The notes beneath the pieces were generated by a model. The model worked only from the letters and a program-made list of their open reading frames with translations, was not told the origin of the DNA and did no database searches. A stretch of 64,000 nucleotides of DNA from Echinometra lucunter (Eukaryota > Echinodermata > Echinoidea > Camarodonta > Echinometridae), in NCBI GenBank assembly GCA_029962745.1, contig CM057158.1, positions 15,181,173 through 15,245,172 on the forward strand. Direction: 5' to 3'. Each line of letters begins with the position of its first letter. Position 1 is the stretch's first letter. The translations under genes were made by a program, and so were the position numbers. This document shows, piece after piece, positions 23,536 to 36,945 of this stretch.

Positions 23536-24703
23536 TGCTCATTAAAGGTAATCGGCAATATGTAATGTATATATGATAAATATAGCAAATTTATGTTTTT
23601 TTCAGTTTATCTTCTAGTTCAGATTTCAAGTCTTAGACCATTAGTTTATTGCCAAATAATATAAATCAGCCCAAAAATGAAGTAACTGGGTCTTCTGAGT
23701 GACCACCACGTGACCATCATGCGTATTGAAAACTAGCGGACATCTGCTCGCGCGCTACCTCACCGCGCCTTATAACGTGCAAGATTTGGAACCAAAAACA
23801 GTGATTCTTACAAACTTTTAAGTCTAATGAGAAAATTTCAAAACATTATCAAAACTCTTGCCCCGAAAACTGAAGTGTAAAGTTTACTTCATGAAATGAG
23901 TGCAGTTTCATAGCAATACGTTCATGAGGAAATAGGGCACTTTCTGGTTGAAAATCTCAAACATCTCAAAATCAAGATTGTCTATGGAGGTCAGTGAGTT
24001 TCAACTGGGTTTTCCGTGTCCCTTGTTGATAAATCACATCATCAACGCGGTATGCGTCCACTTTTTCGAATTCCTCCTATTCCAATAGAAAGAGTAATAA
24101 AATTACTTTATTCTGATATAACATTTGTTGTGATTGGTCCTGTAGAAAATAGGGCACTTCTGGGTCAAATCAGAAGATGTTTCTCATCACCATGCCTCGT
24201 CTCGCCATTTGCTAGTCTGTGAATATACATGTAGACATGTATCGATGATAAAATGGCTGTCAAATTCAGAACTGTAAGACTGTGCACTATATATCAGAGA
24301 CCCTGAAACTGTAGTTGTTCTTGCCAGTGTTATTAAGTAGGCTCTACCTAGAATGTTAGACTTTAGCTTGGCAAAAAGTTTATTTAGAAATTCACGAAAG
24401 AGTCGAAATTGGAGGCTGGGCATGCTGGAGTTCAGACTAGACTAATGTCATCTGCTGTGTTGGCTACATGTAGATGTCCGCATGCCTGCATGTTAGTTTT
24501 CCATATGTTTTGCCCCTAAGTGTCAGTTTTAGACAACTTCCCCCTAATCTGCAGATAGTGTTATTATCATTATTATTATTATTAATATTATTATTATTAT
24601 TATTGTTGTTGTTATTATTATCATCATCATTTATCATCATTCTTTCTGTTGTAATGAATGAATATGAATTTGAAAAAAAATTATATCACAGGTGGTATAA
24701 TGC
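23536..24703. other. Unique sequence before duplication copy B
   Basis: No gene recognised. A TTA/ATT trinucleotide microsatellite with CAT interruptions (24563-24635) lies just before the copy B boundary. Confidence 0.6.
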
Positions 24704-26044
24704 TTTGATGTGATTAACAACATTCATGTACATATTCCTTACCCAATATTTATTTCCTCATGATGTTAGGAAGAGGCTTGCTAAAGTTCACTTCAAAGCA
24801 TGACATTATGTAGATACTTTGAGTTTTATTGATCATCATGGCAAATCAGCACCAATGACTAGAATTTCATTACACTGGACCCGTTTAAACCTTATAATGA
24901 ATAATGAAAGCCTCCAAATATTTATGACATTGTTTATGAATATGGACAACTGATACCGGTTGGGATATTTCCAAACACATGCTTGTTGATTTTGTTGATC
25001 TCCCACCAAAAATTATTGAGACAAATTAAGGAAAACATGGATGCTCTTGGTAAAGTTCAAATACATGTGAAAAGTCACAGAGGTCTGATCCCAGTGACAA
25101 TCATGAAAGTTAAAATTTCTGAAGTCATTTCTAATTTTCTATTCCATTTCAAATTTTACTGCACAGAGGTAGTTAAATTTAAGTTCAGAAGGTTGGATGA
25201 AATTAAAGAAGCTTCACTCATTCATAATGATTGATCCACTGTTGTTTTACGTACATATACGTGTATGTATTGTCTGAAAACTACTTTGAGTAATATTTTT
25301 GCTACTGTGTACCCCCAAAATGTTGCATTGCAGGGACTAAGGTAGTGAAAAGAACCAACAACAAAATAGTATTTTTATTGTTATAAATGTTTAAATTTTG
25401 TATAAATGCCTGTTGGGGGAGTTGTCGCCTCCCCTTGCCTCCCCCTTTCAGCACTCGTTAATGTAATGCTGGGTAGTTTTGCTGGTGTTTTTCTTTACAT
25501 GTACATGTCAACTTCAGCCAATTAATTCTGGAAAATTCGATAAGCATGCTGTCAAGTACTATTGAGTATGATAAAAAATTATCTTACTACCTACCCTCCC
25601 TCCCATGACAAAAGGAAACAACTCTGACCTAAAAAAAAACTTTTCATGATTTTGGGCACATTTTGTATGCTCTACATGATGATGAAGAAATTAAGGTCAA
25701 AATAACCCCCAATTTCCAAAATATAGACAATTAAAAGGGAGCAACTTCATAGAAAAACAGCGACATACTTCCTCACATTACGAGAATCTCTTGTTTAAAA
25801 TATACCCCACCACTATAACACAGGAACCTATGTATTTCAGGTGGAGTATACCAACCCCGAATTAAAAAAAAAGCCTGTTTAAAGTCTTATCAGTGCCTAG
25901 TATCTTCGCACGAGAGGGGGTGGTTTTGGATTACACCTACACTCTTAGTCATCTTAAGTAATACTGTAAACAGATTCTTACCAGGCACTGCCTAAAAGGA
26001 AATGAGAAGTATGAAATACATGTATATCTTTCACTTGTTTTAAG

Positions 26045-28432
26045 ATGCCTTCCCTCTCACTCTTTCTCTCCCTCTCTATCTCTCTCTCCCCCTCTCTTTC
26101 TCTTTTTAAAGTGTAGCTTCTGTGGCTTTGCCACTCCTTCGACTTTAGAGCTAGACTCAAACTAAAAAAAGAACCAGTTTTGTTTTCGTTATAAGGAAAA
26201 GCTTCTACGACAATGGTGTTCAGTAGTGCTTGACTATGGAAACCTAAACTATGTACCATATGAATAATTCTTTCCCATAATACGTAGAGAGCTCACTTCT
26301 TAAAATGCGATTGCTTAAATCTCATAATACTGTGTTGATTTCGCAGGACGAGGGCACAGGATAAGTGCCACCCCCCCCCCCCCCCTGCATTTCCCCCCTC
26401 ACTTGCTATCTTAGCATCAATTGATGACCTAATCCGAAAACATTAGATCTACATTTAGGTCCCTAGGTCCCAAGCAATGTGTGTGGAAAAAACCCAGCTG
26501 TCATGCATTTTGCACAAATACAAAAGCAATGGCAGAAATATTTGAGTTATTCATGTTTTTTTTTGTAAGGCAGGAATTGAGGTATTGAACACCAGCACAA
26601 AGGTGTTCGTTACAATACGTGTTTGCTATAATATGTAGAGAGCTCACTTCTTAAAGTGCGATTGCTTAAATCTCACCATACACTGTACTGTGTTGATTTC
26701 GCAGGACGAGCCCACAGGATGAGTGCCATTCCCCCCCCCCCCCCCCCGCATTTTCTCCCTCACATGCTGTCTTGGCATCGATTAATGACCTACTCCGAAA
26801 ACATTAGATCTACATCTAGGTCCCTAGGTCCCAAGCAATGTGTGTAAAAAAAAAACCCAGCTGTCATGCATTTTGCACAAATTCAAAAGTTCTGTCAAGT
26901 TTGTTAGATTCTTTCATTTGAAATTATTTTTTTTCACCATGCATTTGAGAGATCCCTGCACTGAATTGTAGCAAACACCTTTTTGTTGGTGTTCAATACC
27001 TCCATTCCTGCCTTACAAAAAACATGAAAACCTCAAAAATTTCTGCCATTGCTTTTGAATTTGTGCAAAATGCATGACAGCTTTTTTTTTTTTTACACAC
27101 ATGTAGATGTAGATCTAATGTTTTCAGAGTAGGTCAATAATTGATGCCAAGACAGCATGTGAGGGGGAAAATGAGGGGGGGGGGGAGGGGGGGGGGCTCG
27201 TCCTGCGAAATCAACACAGTGAGCGCACTTTAAGAAGTGAGCTCTCTACATATTATAGCAAACACCTTTGTGTTGGTGTTCAATACCTCCATTCCTGCCT
27301 AAAGGGAGTATCTCACTGGGCTTGAAACTAGTTTGCAAATAGTTTGCGACTCCAGATTTTGCCAGTTGTAGAGACATCTCCGTGACGTCTCCAAGACGTC
27401 TCCTGAAAATTATGGAGTCTCCAAGGAGTCGCAAGAAATTTGAACATGTTCTTTTTTTTGGAGACTTTTTCCAGTCTCCGCGAGGTCTCTGAGACATCTT
27501 GGAGATGTCTCCATCAGTTGCAAACTAGATTATTTGTTTCTGCAAGGTCGCGGAAACTTTGCTGCAACTATAGGAGACGTCTCAGAGACTTCGCCGCGAC
27601 AGAGGAGAGGTCTCAGAGAGGTTGCCGCAACTGAGAAGACGTCTCAGAGAAGTCACCGCAACAGAGGAGAAAACGTAGAGACGCCATGGAGATGTCTCCG
27701 CGAATTCCAAGCAAAGTGATTGACACCTGGCTTGGAGACATCTCGGTTTAGTCTCCTAGAAGTTGCGCCTTGGTGAGAGCGCAAACCATTTTTTGTCGCG
27801 GAGACGTTTTGGAGACATATTTGCAACAAAAAAATGGAGACGTCACGGCGACGTCTCCGTTGGTGAGATACAGCCTTTACAAAAGAACATGAATACCTCA
27901 AAAACTTCTGCCATTGCTTTTGAATTTGTGCAAAATGTATGACAGCTGGGTTTTTTTCCACGCACATTGCTTGGGACCTAGGGACCTAGATGTAGATCTA
28001 ATGTTTTCGGATTAGGTAATCAATTGATGCTAAGACGGTAAGTGAGGGGGAAATGCAGGGGGGGGGGGGTGGCACTTATCCTGTGCCCTTGTCCTGCGAA
28101 ATCAACACAGTATTATGAGATTTAAGCAATCGCATTTTAAGAAGTGAGCTCTCTACGTATATTGGGAAAGAATTATTCATATGGTACATAGTTTAGTTTT
28201 CCATAGTCAAGCATTACCGAACACCATTGTTGTAGAAGCTTTTCCTTATAACGAAAACAAAACTGGTTCTTTCTTTTTAGTTTGAGTCTAGCTCTAAAGT
28301 CGAAGGAGTGGCAAAGCCAGGGTGAGGGGCATAACAGAAGCTACACTTTAAAGAGAGAAAGAGAGAGGGAGAGAGAGGGAGAGAGAGGGAGAGAGAGAGA
28401 GATAGAGAGGGAGAGAAAGAGAGAGAAGGCAT
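26045..28432. mobile_element. Long foldback element, copy III
   Basis: The complete copy in segmental copy B, with both microsatellite ends present (26045 and 28432). The right GA run is longer than in copy I through added GAGAGAGG units. Confidence 0.75.
27301..27878. mobile_element. Nested GACGTC-rich insertion, copy III
   Basis: Copy within segmental copy B, same ends and length as copy I. Confidence 0.7.
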
Positions 28433-28506
28433 ATAGGTCTACTCCATAGCATATGTGATAAAACTGATATAAATAGAGCAAGAATGAAAAGTTGATTTAC
28501 ATACTT

Positions 28507-28636
28507 ATAGGTGCTGATGGTGCCGTATAGTCAAGTGGTTTAAAACTCTTGACTGCAGACACAAGAGTCAGGGGTTTGATCCGCAGCACAGCACTTATGC
28601 CTGTGAGCAAGGCATTTCATCATCATTCCTCATTTA
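28507..28636 (+). mobile_element. tRNA-derived SINE head, copy III
   Basis: Box A-like at 28528-28538 and box B-like at 28573-28582. It lacks the short ACATG insertion before box A seen in the other copies. The tail is followed by the hAT-like element at 28645. Confidence 0.6.
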
Positions 28637-28644
28637 TACTGTAT

Positions 28645-29829
28645 CAGGGTGACAAGATTTTCGATGCTGAAATATGGGACTTTGTTGGGCATTGACTTCA
28701 GAGGGCAAGGCACAATAGCGAAATTGTGAGCGAGCGCAGCGAGCGAGCAAAAATTGCGAGAATCATCTTTATTGGTGTCTAAAAGTTGACGCTAACCAAT
28801 ACTATGCTACGGGATCCCATTTTGAGAAGGGTGACTAAATTAGATCGATGGAGGGGATTCTTGTAGATGCTAATTTCTGCACCTCTTCCCACGGATCATG
28901 AGGTGTTTTACGTAGATCTATACAAAGCCCTGTATTCTTTTCAGACGAATGAGGAGGCCCCATTCGTTGATAGTTATGTAATTTTGTAGATATGAAAATG
29001 ACACCGGACTCATATTGCAATTTACGCCAATATACTGAGTTTCATAAGGTTATAAAATAACACTTTCAACATACTTCTTTAAGACTGGTTGACAGAAAAT
29101 ATGTAGGTGTACTCCTGGGCCTTATAGTTCCAAGGTGCACATGTAGATCAAAATTTTCACGGAAGTAGACCTACATCGACAGGAGGGGGAAAGGGTGTAC
29201 AAATTCTAGCTGATTACTATTCAAAGGGTGGCCTCCTCTTGAGAGAAGAGAAGTTGATAACTCCAGTGATGTTAGACTTCGGTGGTTTTCAGATATTTCG
29301 TCCCAACCTTTTCTAATAGAAAAAAAAATCAAAGATCGCTTTAAAATTGTTAAATTTTTCTCATAATTGGCGCTGAAGATGTAAAACCGCTCACATGCGT
29401 CTTGATTGAAGTTTATACCCCTGCTCATGAGTCTTTGTGTAATGAAGTATAGTACTTTGTGTATGAATCCGTTGAATACTGAATTTTCTAATTCCCATAG
29501 ACTTAATACAGGGGCCACCCTTTTCCAGTAGCCAGTGGGATAAAAACGGGGAGGGGTATTGTTTGTGCACGTATTCCGTGAATAATTAAAACTTAACGAG
29601 CGAGCGAAGCGAGCGAGCAAAACAAATATGGAAATTTTCTACTTCTGCGTGATCATTTGATGTATATTCCATTTCTTATTTATCTATTTTTGGCTAAATA
29701 TTCCATTATTTCAACAGTAAGTTTGAGATACAGGACAAAATGGCGTCCCGGGGAGGGTCATCCGGGACGCCGGACAAATGGATCAAATACGGGACTGTCC
29801 CTTAAAATCCGGGACGTCTGGCCACCCTG
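28645..29829. mobile_element. Non-autonomous hAT-like element (1,185 bp), copy B
   Basis: Same element in segmental copy B. Here the 8-bp target duplication is perfect: TACTGTAT at 28637-28644 and 29830-29837. Confidence 0.85.
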
Positions 29830-30881
29830 TACTGTATATCATACCATCAAATAAATTAGCATGCTACAGGCACATTGTTGTTGAAACCAACATGTGCAAT
29901 ATGTGTATTATTTTTTAAAATGTATTTCTTGCATGTATAAGAATCCGTTTCTACTTTCAGGTTTTGCACTCATGCGCAAGTAAATTATGTGATATACATG
30001 TATAGTTATGTGATATGAAGGTTTGGTCTGAACTTTCTAGCTCTCACTTTCATATAAAGATTCCTGTAAAAGTTTAGCTAATAAAGGAGCAATTGAAGCA
30101 TAAATAACATAAATTATATCCTAGTCTTAAAATTATCCGACTAGGATTGGTCGAGAACTTTTCATGTGACTAAAAATAATTTCACCATGAAAAGAAATGG
30201 ATATGGTGTGATGTCAGGCCTCGGTATATTTTCCGCTGTACCAAGATTCTGACGTCACTTTTTACGATAAAGGGACATTTAGCTATCGATACCCGATATC
30301 GTGAGACTGAGCGTGTCGAACACCTGCGCTGCACTGCATTGTGATTGTACGTGCATTGGTGCATTGCATTTTATACCCAGTTGTTGGTGTCCGGACCGGT
30401 TGTGTATCCGGAGAGTCGATTTTAACCAGCCAATTGAAAAAGTTCACAAGCAAATCTCTTAAATAATTTATCACAAAATGTTAGACAATATTATAGAGAA
30501 TAAATATTGATGATTAGCACAAATCAATAATCCAAAGACAAAAAGAAGGCTTCAATTTTTGTTAGCTGACCGGACACCCAACTCCCATCCTACGACGACT
30601 AAATCCACTGCACTCATTCATTTTTCACTGGGTGCGTTGTAAATAGGCCTATTTACAACAAATCTGAAACATGAAACTATAGACATTGTAAATATGTTTG
30701 AGTTTTCAAATTTTTCATGGTTTCTTGCTTACTGCAAGTTTTCATCGTTATTGTTGCATCGTTGGCTTTAGTTTGAGCAAAGACCTGGTGTGACTATAGG
30801 CAAAATGAGCAAATGTGGTAAATTGACTTTTCTATTATTACTATTTTTATGTACATTTTGTCTCTTGTGTTGTAGGATATA

Positions 30882-31049
30882 AATCAAATATGCTCATGCT
30901 CATTTTGACGTACCAACTGATATTATGGACTCTTCGGTGAATGGCATATTTTCTTTGGGGCTGCGCCCCTCAGAAAAAAATGCTATGCCAGTCACCTCAG
31001 AATCCATAATCTCAGCTAGAACTTCTCAGTGCATGGTATATTTGATTAA
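30882..31049. repeat. Long palindrome with GGGGCTGCGCCCC apex, copy B
   Basis: Copy of the 20893 hairpin in the second segmental copy, with small arm differences (TATGCTCATGCTC at the left). Confidence 0.75.
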
Positions 31050-31385
31050 TAGCTCATTCAGGGAACTTTAAAACATATTATTCGTGGAGCTGGACAGGAG
31101 CCACAAAGTGTTTTTGAAAGCGGGGGGGGGGGGGGGAACTGAGCGCGCGAACTGCGAACAAGCAGCTAACCATTGCCGCGTTACTGTATAAAGGCCGACA
31201 TATCTACTCAAAAAAGGGAGGGAGCTGAACACCCCTCCCCCCCCCCCCCGTATCGAGGAAGCAGAGGAGGTAGGGCTATAATACATGTACCTCAGTTGTC
31301 TTTTAGAGCATGAGAGCTTTTGATCTAATTGAGGGAAGGGGCGGGAGGGGCATCTGAATATCCCCTCCCCAACTCAAACCCCCCA

Positions 31386-32387
31386 CATTGCTGTAAATTG
31401 AGCACCATGTTCGGGTTTGGTTCATTTCAGCAGAGTTCGGCAATTTTTTTTTGAACTTTGATTTGGTTCAGGGTTCGGCAATATCTTTGAAAGGCTAGTA
31501 AAAAAAGGCATGCATCGATATTGAATGACTGCCAGACCCCTTTCCATTTAACAGCAAATGGCACTCACTGTTTCTTATAAATATATTTTGTATGACAAAA
31601 AATAGTTAATGAATTTATTTCATGATTCTTTGTTATTTATTTTCTTTTCTGAACAAAAGAGAAAGATTATTTTCATATTATACTGATGAATAGTAAAACA
31701 GAAAAATTAGAAAATTAAAATAAAGGAGAGGAATGAAAATATGAAAAGAAATAATCATTAAAGCAGTGTTTTTTTTTATTTAGTATCATGATTGATTATT
31801 TCATTTCATTTCATTTCATTTCATTTTATTTCCATATCCATTATATCATAACTCAGACATACAAATTACACAATTTATGTTACTGAACGATAAAGCATAT
31901 AATAATAATGAACAAATTTGGATATGGGGGGAACATGCAAAAAAGCAAAGCTTGTTTGTTTGTTAATCGATTACAATCTTATTATGATTGAGTACAATCT
32001 TAAGTATCTTTGGGCACATTTTCAAGCATTTACCATGATTTTTTTTGGAAAACAACTAAAATTCATGGAGGCAAATATTGTGAAATTTATCAGAATGAAA
32101 GGAGAAATGAGACACAGGCTGTATTGGGTGGTTTTCTTTTTTTTTTTTATTTCATAAAAGTTTTTATAACTTGAATTCCATGAAATCTTACGACAATAAA
32201 TATATGTATTAATTTATGAATAAAGTCAGGGTGTATCCCCAATTAAGCACAATGAATTCAGGACAAGGTCCTCACTGAGGGCCAAATTAATGATCTTGTG
32301 TAAAAAACTGCCAAACTCCCGAACCAGGCCTTTGAGTTCGGCTCGGTTCGGTCCTGTTCAGAAGTGCCAGGTTCGGTAACAGCCCTA
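31386..32387. mobile_element. hAT-like element, complete (1,002 bp)
   Basis: The left end is CATTGCTGTAA and the right end TAACAGCCCTA. It is flanked by a perfect 8-bp duplication ACCCCCCA at 31378-31385 and 32388-32395. It contains a CATTT run (31797-31830) and an AT-rich core; a short frame at 31918-32157 is not recognisable. The termini resemble the larger element at 43585. Confidence 0.82.
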
Positions 32388-32395
32388 ACCCCCCA

Positions 32396-33825
32396 TCTCG
32401 ATTACCTTTGCCGTGTTTCCTTCCCGCCATTAAACCAGTGAAGCAGTATTTTCACCCTCCCCACCCTCTTCGCCCTCAACCTAGTATGCTCTACCATTTT
32501 TTGTTTTGTTTCTTTTTTTTTAATTAAAGAAGGGTAATAAAATTTCCAAGTGCCTTTATCAAGCTATATAGGCTTTAAGTCAAAGCATGGAAGTGTTTTT
32601 ACCTTGATGATCAAACTTAACTTTCGTCGCATGATGTGTGATGTACCTTGTTAAGGTAATTAATAATGAACCATACATAACTATTGTATGTCTCGCAGTG
32701 AAAATAAAAATCTTGTAGGTGTTTATAGTTATTATCAAGCTAGAAATGGTTAACTTATGAAAACAAATAATATGATGGGTTCAAAGCGTGTATTTCAATA
32801 CACTTTTGACCTAAAGCAAACTTTGTACAAGTGATGTTAAAGGGAAGTGATCACTTTAGAACGATTTTAATAGGATATTTGATAAATGTAACATTGCCAT
32901 CAATCTTGAATGAATTTGAGTTCTGTCTAAAGTAAGGGGCGTAACTAGGAAAGATAGTGCCAAATGCAATCTGCTTCACTATCTAAAACCTTTAGATTTT
33001 TGGATAAAACAGCATGGCGTTCAAGCCATATTATCATTGTAAACAGGTAAAAGGCAATTTACATTATTTCATTTCTTAATTATTTGAGGACAGCATAATA
33101 TTTAGTTTGAGATACAGATTGGAGGAGTGTGCATGGTGATATTTCTGTTTTGCCTCACCAGGATGACCTCACATTCCATATTTCATGAAATTTTTCAGTA
33201 TTCCAGCCTACTGAAAATAGACCCAGGTCTACTGCTTTGATGTACATCACCTCAAAACTAGGTTCTATTATGGGGATCCTTGAGTTGGCAACTTTGCCAG
33301 CATATGTGATGTCATCGGAGACCACTGTCCATTAATTTTAAACACAGAATTTAACATTTTCTTCATTTTTAAGTAAAATGAAAATTCTTTTCATTTGTTG
33401 TTTGTGTGCGGCATGGCTACAACAGAACATTTGGGGAACAATTATGTTTATTCCTGAATTGACATTTCATATAAATTATGTTTTTTGATTAATGCACAAA
33501 ATTAATGGAGAGTTGTTGACATTGATATTACAGATGCTGGCAAAGTTGCCAATTCAAGGATCCCCATAATAGGGATTTACTGAAACTTTAAAAATTCATA
33601 ACTCTTGAACAGATTGTCCGATTTTGCTCAAACTTTCACCGTTTACTCTTCTTGGTCATCTCCATTCACTATTAAAGAGCACACTGATGCCTGGGCTTCA
33701 TTCACCTTTAATGGAGAGTGGGAGGGATGGGTTTCAAAATGCAAGCTATGCGACTGCGCAGTGGTGTTTGACTGCCGGTAAATTTGTTCATCAGATGAAC
33801 AAATGACCATAATACAATACAATGC

Positions 33826-33857
<32 letters not shown>

Positions 33858-34589
33858 AAAGAGAGAGAGGGAGCATGAGGGAATGCAGAGTTTGAGGTTC
33901 CTGGAGGGATTGCCGATTGGGCTGGGGTAGCATGGTGATGGACAATGAGGATGATCATGAGGAGGATGGGATAGGATGAGTTTCTACACAGAAGTTATAA
34001 GACCATGCATGACAATCTCCGCATCCACTCATGTGAACACTCGGTGAGAAGTTAAGCAGGCATTGTCAAAAATAATGTAGGGTGGCCTATGGAGCTTGCT
34101 AAGGCGTGGTCTTATAACTTACAGAGTACTCAACATGACATGTTCACTCCTTGCTTGCCTGTGATGATCTGCCTTGAGGTGCAGTACATATATCAACCTC
34201 AGGGGTTTATTTTGTATATAGGCATTTGTTTGACAATGGCAATAATGAATATTCAAATAACACAATTTGCACAGGAAAGGAAGTTCATGAATATACAAAA
34301 GATTTGATGAATATAAATGAGCTGCTATAAATAAACATTACTTTCACTGAATAATCAAAAGAGCTAAACCAATCAGAATTAAAGAGAACAAATCTACTGA
34401 TCCATGGAATGAACATGAAGAGAGGAACAAAAGACATTGCAAATAGTAATGTAGAGGGAATGTAAAGCATGAGATGAAGAAAGCAGGAGAGTTGAATGAC
34501 AGTTGGAGACAAATGAATAGATGGGGTGAAGTGAGAGGAAGAGTAAGAATGTAAATAGGAAGTACAATACCCTTGTTCAAAATAAACTT
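32396..34589. other. Intergenic repeat-containing sequence
   Basis: It holds one MITE (33264-33573) and a poly-C/CA/GA microsatellite (33825-33870). No host gene was recognised. Confidence 0.55.
33264..33573. mobile_element. MITE with about 40-bp inverted ends
   Basis: The left arm runs from TCTATTATGGGGATCC to TTTGCCAGCAT (33264-33303). Its inverse runs from ATGCTGGCAAAG to GGATCCCCATAATA (33534-33573). The interior is AT-rich and non-coding. Confidence 0.75.
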
Positions 34590-36945
34590 CTACACTAATA
34601 TCGGTGGGTAATGAGGCTAAAGAGTTGCTAGACAATATGTAGTTCATATTCAGAAGATTCATTGATAATTTTTTAGCTCTTATTCACTCTAATATATTCC
34701 GCCACTCTAATATATTCCGCAACTCTGCATTAATTACATCAACAAGAACATTTTGATCACTGTGAGAAAAAAATTAATTTGCATCATTGGCAAATAAAAT
34801 GAATGAAAGGGAGTTGGCTGATTTATGAAAATAATTTGTATAAAGAATAAACATTAACAGACTTCCTTGTGGAACACCATAAGTAATGTCTTTAAAATCA
34901 GATGCATGTTCATTTAAGAATACATAATGTTTTCTGTTAGAAAGGTAGCTCTTGAACCACTCCAAGGCCTTTCCACAGACCCAATATGAGAGAGTTTCTA
35001 AAGTAAAATTTCATGATTGATCGTGTCAAAGGCCTTGGAGAAGTCCAGGAATATACCTACAGTGTGAGAAGACGAATCAATTGAATGGGTAACTTTCTCA
35101 ACAAAAGACATAAGAGCACGAACAGTACTGTGTTTCTCTCTAAAACCAAACTAGAAGTTAGATAGAATATCGTATTTCTTCAGGAAAAAAATCATTCAAG
35201 TAAAAATTATTTTTTCCAAAATTTTGGAAAAAGAAGATAATAAAGAAATTGGAGGATAGTTACCTATTTCAAGTTTGTCACCGTGTTTGAATAGCGGAAT
35301 AATTTTTGCCAGTTTCATAGAATTTGGGAATTTACTTTGTAACAATGATAGGTTAATGTACCAATCGATCTACAATAAAAGGAACATTATTCATTCCATC
35401 AAAGCCAGAACTTTTCTTATTCTGTAAATTGGAGACAATATTAATGACTTCTTGCCTATTTGTATGGAGGAAAAAAATAGAATTGGATTAAGAGGGCTGA
35501 AAAAATCAGTATAGTTTCTGTTAGATGGGGCAATATTTTTAGCGAGATTGTTACCGACTGAAGAAAAGTAAGTATTAATTATGTCGGCTATATCTTTGAA
35601 GTCTTCAGCAATTTCATCGTTACACTTGATTTTATTTACTTCAGAACACCCAAGTTCATCGCTCGTTTGATAACTTTCCAGGTATTTTGCATATCGTGTT
35701 TGAACATTTCCAGACGACTTACAAAGTATTTTCTCTTTTCTAGACAAATAGTTCGAGTCAGTATGTTTTTGTAAGTTGTTGTAGATTCCGAGACCTGCCA
35801 AGCTCTCGGTATTGACTTTACATCTGTAAGCTAAAGAACCATTGTTATTAATAGACTCACCCAGCGGATAATGCATTGCAATAGGATAATGATCAGTTAT
35901 GTCCGATAGAATAATATAAGAATCAGGATGTGGGATAACATTGGAAAACATATTGTCAATTAAAGTAGCAGATGCATCTGCAACACGCGTTAGCTTAGAA
36001 ATAAGTGTCAAGCAAGAGGCAGATAAAATTAATTCAAGGAATTCTTGAGAAACATTGTTATGTTCATGGTTCAATAAGTCTATATTAAAATCTCCCATCA
36101 GAAAAAGTCTTCAATGTCAAGATTGACACTTCGCAATAAATTTGACAAATATTGAAGGAATTCTTGAGCATTTGAGCTGGGGGAGCTATGTATAACACCA
36201 GCAATGATATTCTTGTTACCAGGGCCCCGTAACACAAAGATTTGCAATCAATCACAAAGTTGTAACAGCCAGTCAAGACCATTGGTTTATGCGCATCTCG
36301 TTCAAAAAGGTGACCCGGGACCAATCAGAATAGTTCTTTTAATTTGCGATTTATCGCAAACCTTTGTGTTACGGGTCCCAGGAGTGACAATTTCAATAGA
36401 AAGGGATCCAACAATAGAATTACAAACAGAGATTTCATCCAAAATGGAGTAGTTAAGTGATTTAAGAATGTAGAAGGCAACTCCACCACCAACTCTATTT
36501 TGACTGTTTTATTGATAAACTCATAATCATTGATATGGTATGAGTGGTTTGAATCGTAATATTTCTGTCAGGCCAATCAGGGAAAAGAGGGTTTGACAAA
36601 GGTTTATCAACAAGTGAGAGAAGGTCATCAAAATGCGTGTTCAGACTTCTGATATTCAAATGAAGCAATGAAAATGTATTATTTTGAAAGTCTTTCGAAA
36701 CATTAGAAAGTTGATTTACGGTTATATAGTTAGTAATCCTGCATTGAGCAGGGTCATCAAAATCAAAATTGAATTCCAAATTTGCAGATGAAAAGTTAAC
36801 GCTTCCATAACAAGATTATCGTAAGAACTGGCAGAAGCTTGAGACGCATCATCAGTATCAGTAGGTCTGTGTAGGTCAAAGAAATCGTCATCACCAAGCC
36901 TATGGAATGGCAGCGATTGCCTTTCGTATGAGTTTGACATCATGG
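34590..36945 (-). pseudogene. Non-LTR retrotransposon ORF2 (endonuclease-RT), decayed
   Basis: Read leftwards, this is the polyprotein of a CR1/L2/Jockey-type non-LTR element. From 36,700 down: FSLLHLNIRSL (APE endonuclease start), GGGVAFYIL, then GDFNIDLL and SDITDHYP (endonuclease catalytic Asn/Asp/His region, 36098-35800). RT follows: SLLSSFSKILEKI, GFREKHSTVRAL, GIFLDFSKAFDTINH, then YGVPQGS and FANDAN (about 34,790). Stops and frameshifts break it into several frames. The catalytic FADD box reads FAND, so the first Asp is lost. The endonuclease part is interrupted by a MITE (36223-36378). Coding similarity fades near 34,590; the C-terminus and 3' end are missing. Confidence 0.88.
36223..36378. 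mobile_element. MITE inserted in the retrotransposon endonuclease
   Basis: 156 bp with ends GGCCCCGTAACACAAAG and CTTTGTGTTACGGGTCC, flanked by CAG at 36220-36222 and 36379-36381 (also readable as a 5-bp CCAGG). Removing it makes the endonuclease frame continuous, so this is a clean insertion. The ends and a 3-bp duplication suggest a PIF/Harbinger-type MITE. Confidence 0.82.

Larger units (their letters stand above)
24704..31787. repeat. Segmental duplication, copy B
   Basis: A 7.08-kb partner of copy A. It starts just right of a TTA-rich microsatellite (about 24565-24630) and its shared part ends at 31787, immediately before a CATTT pentanucleotide run. It carries the whole downstream hAT element (31386-32387), so it probably preserves the older arrangement. 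Confidence 0.92.

Noticed and set aside
34285..34662. 125-codon hydrophobic frame as a membrane protein
   Set aside because: Its start overlaps the decayed RT region and the rest has no recognisable family; likely chance.
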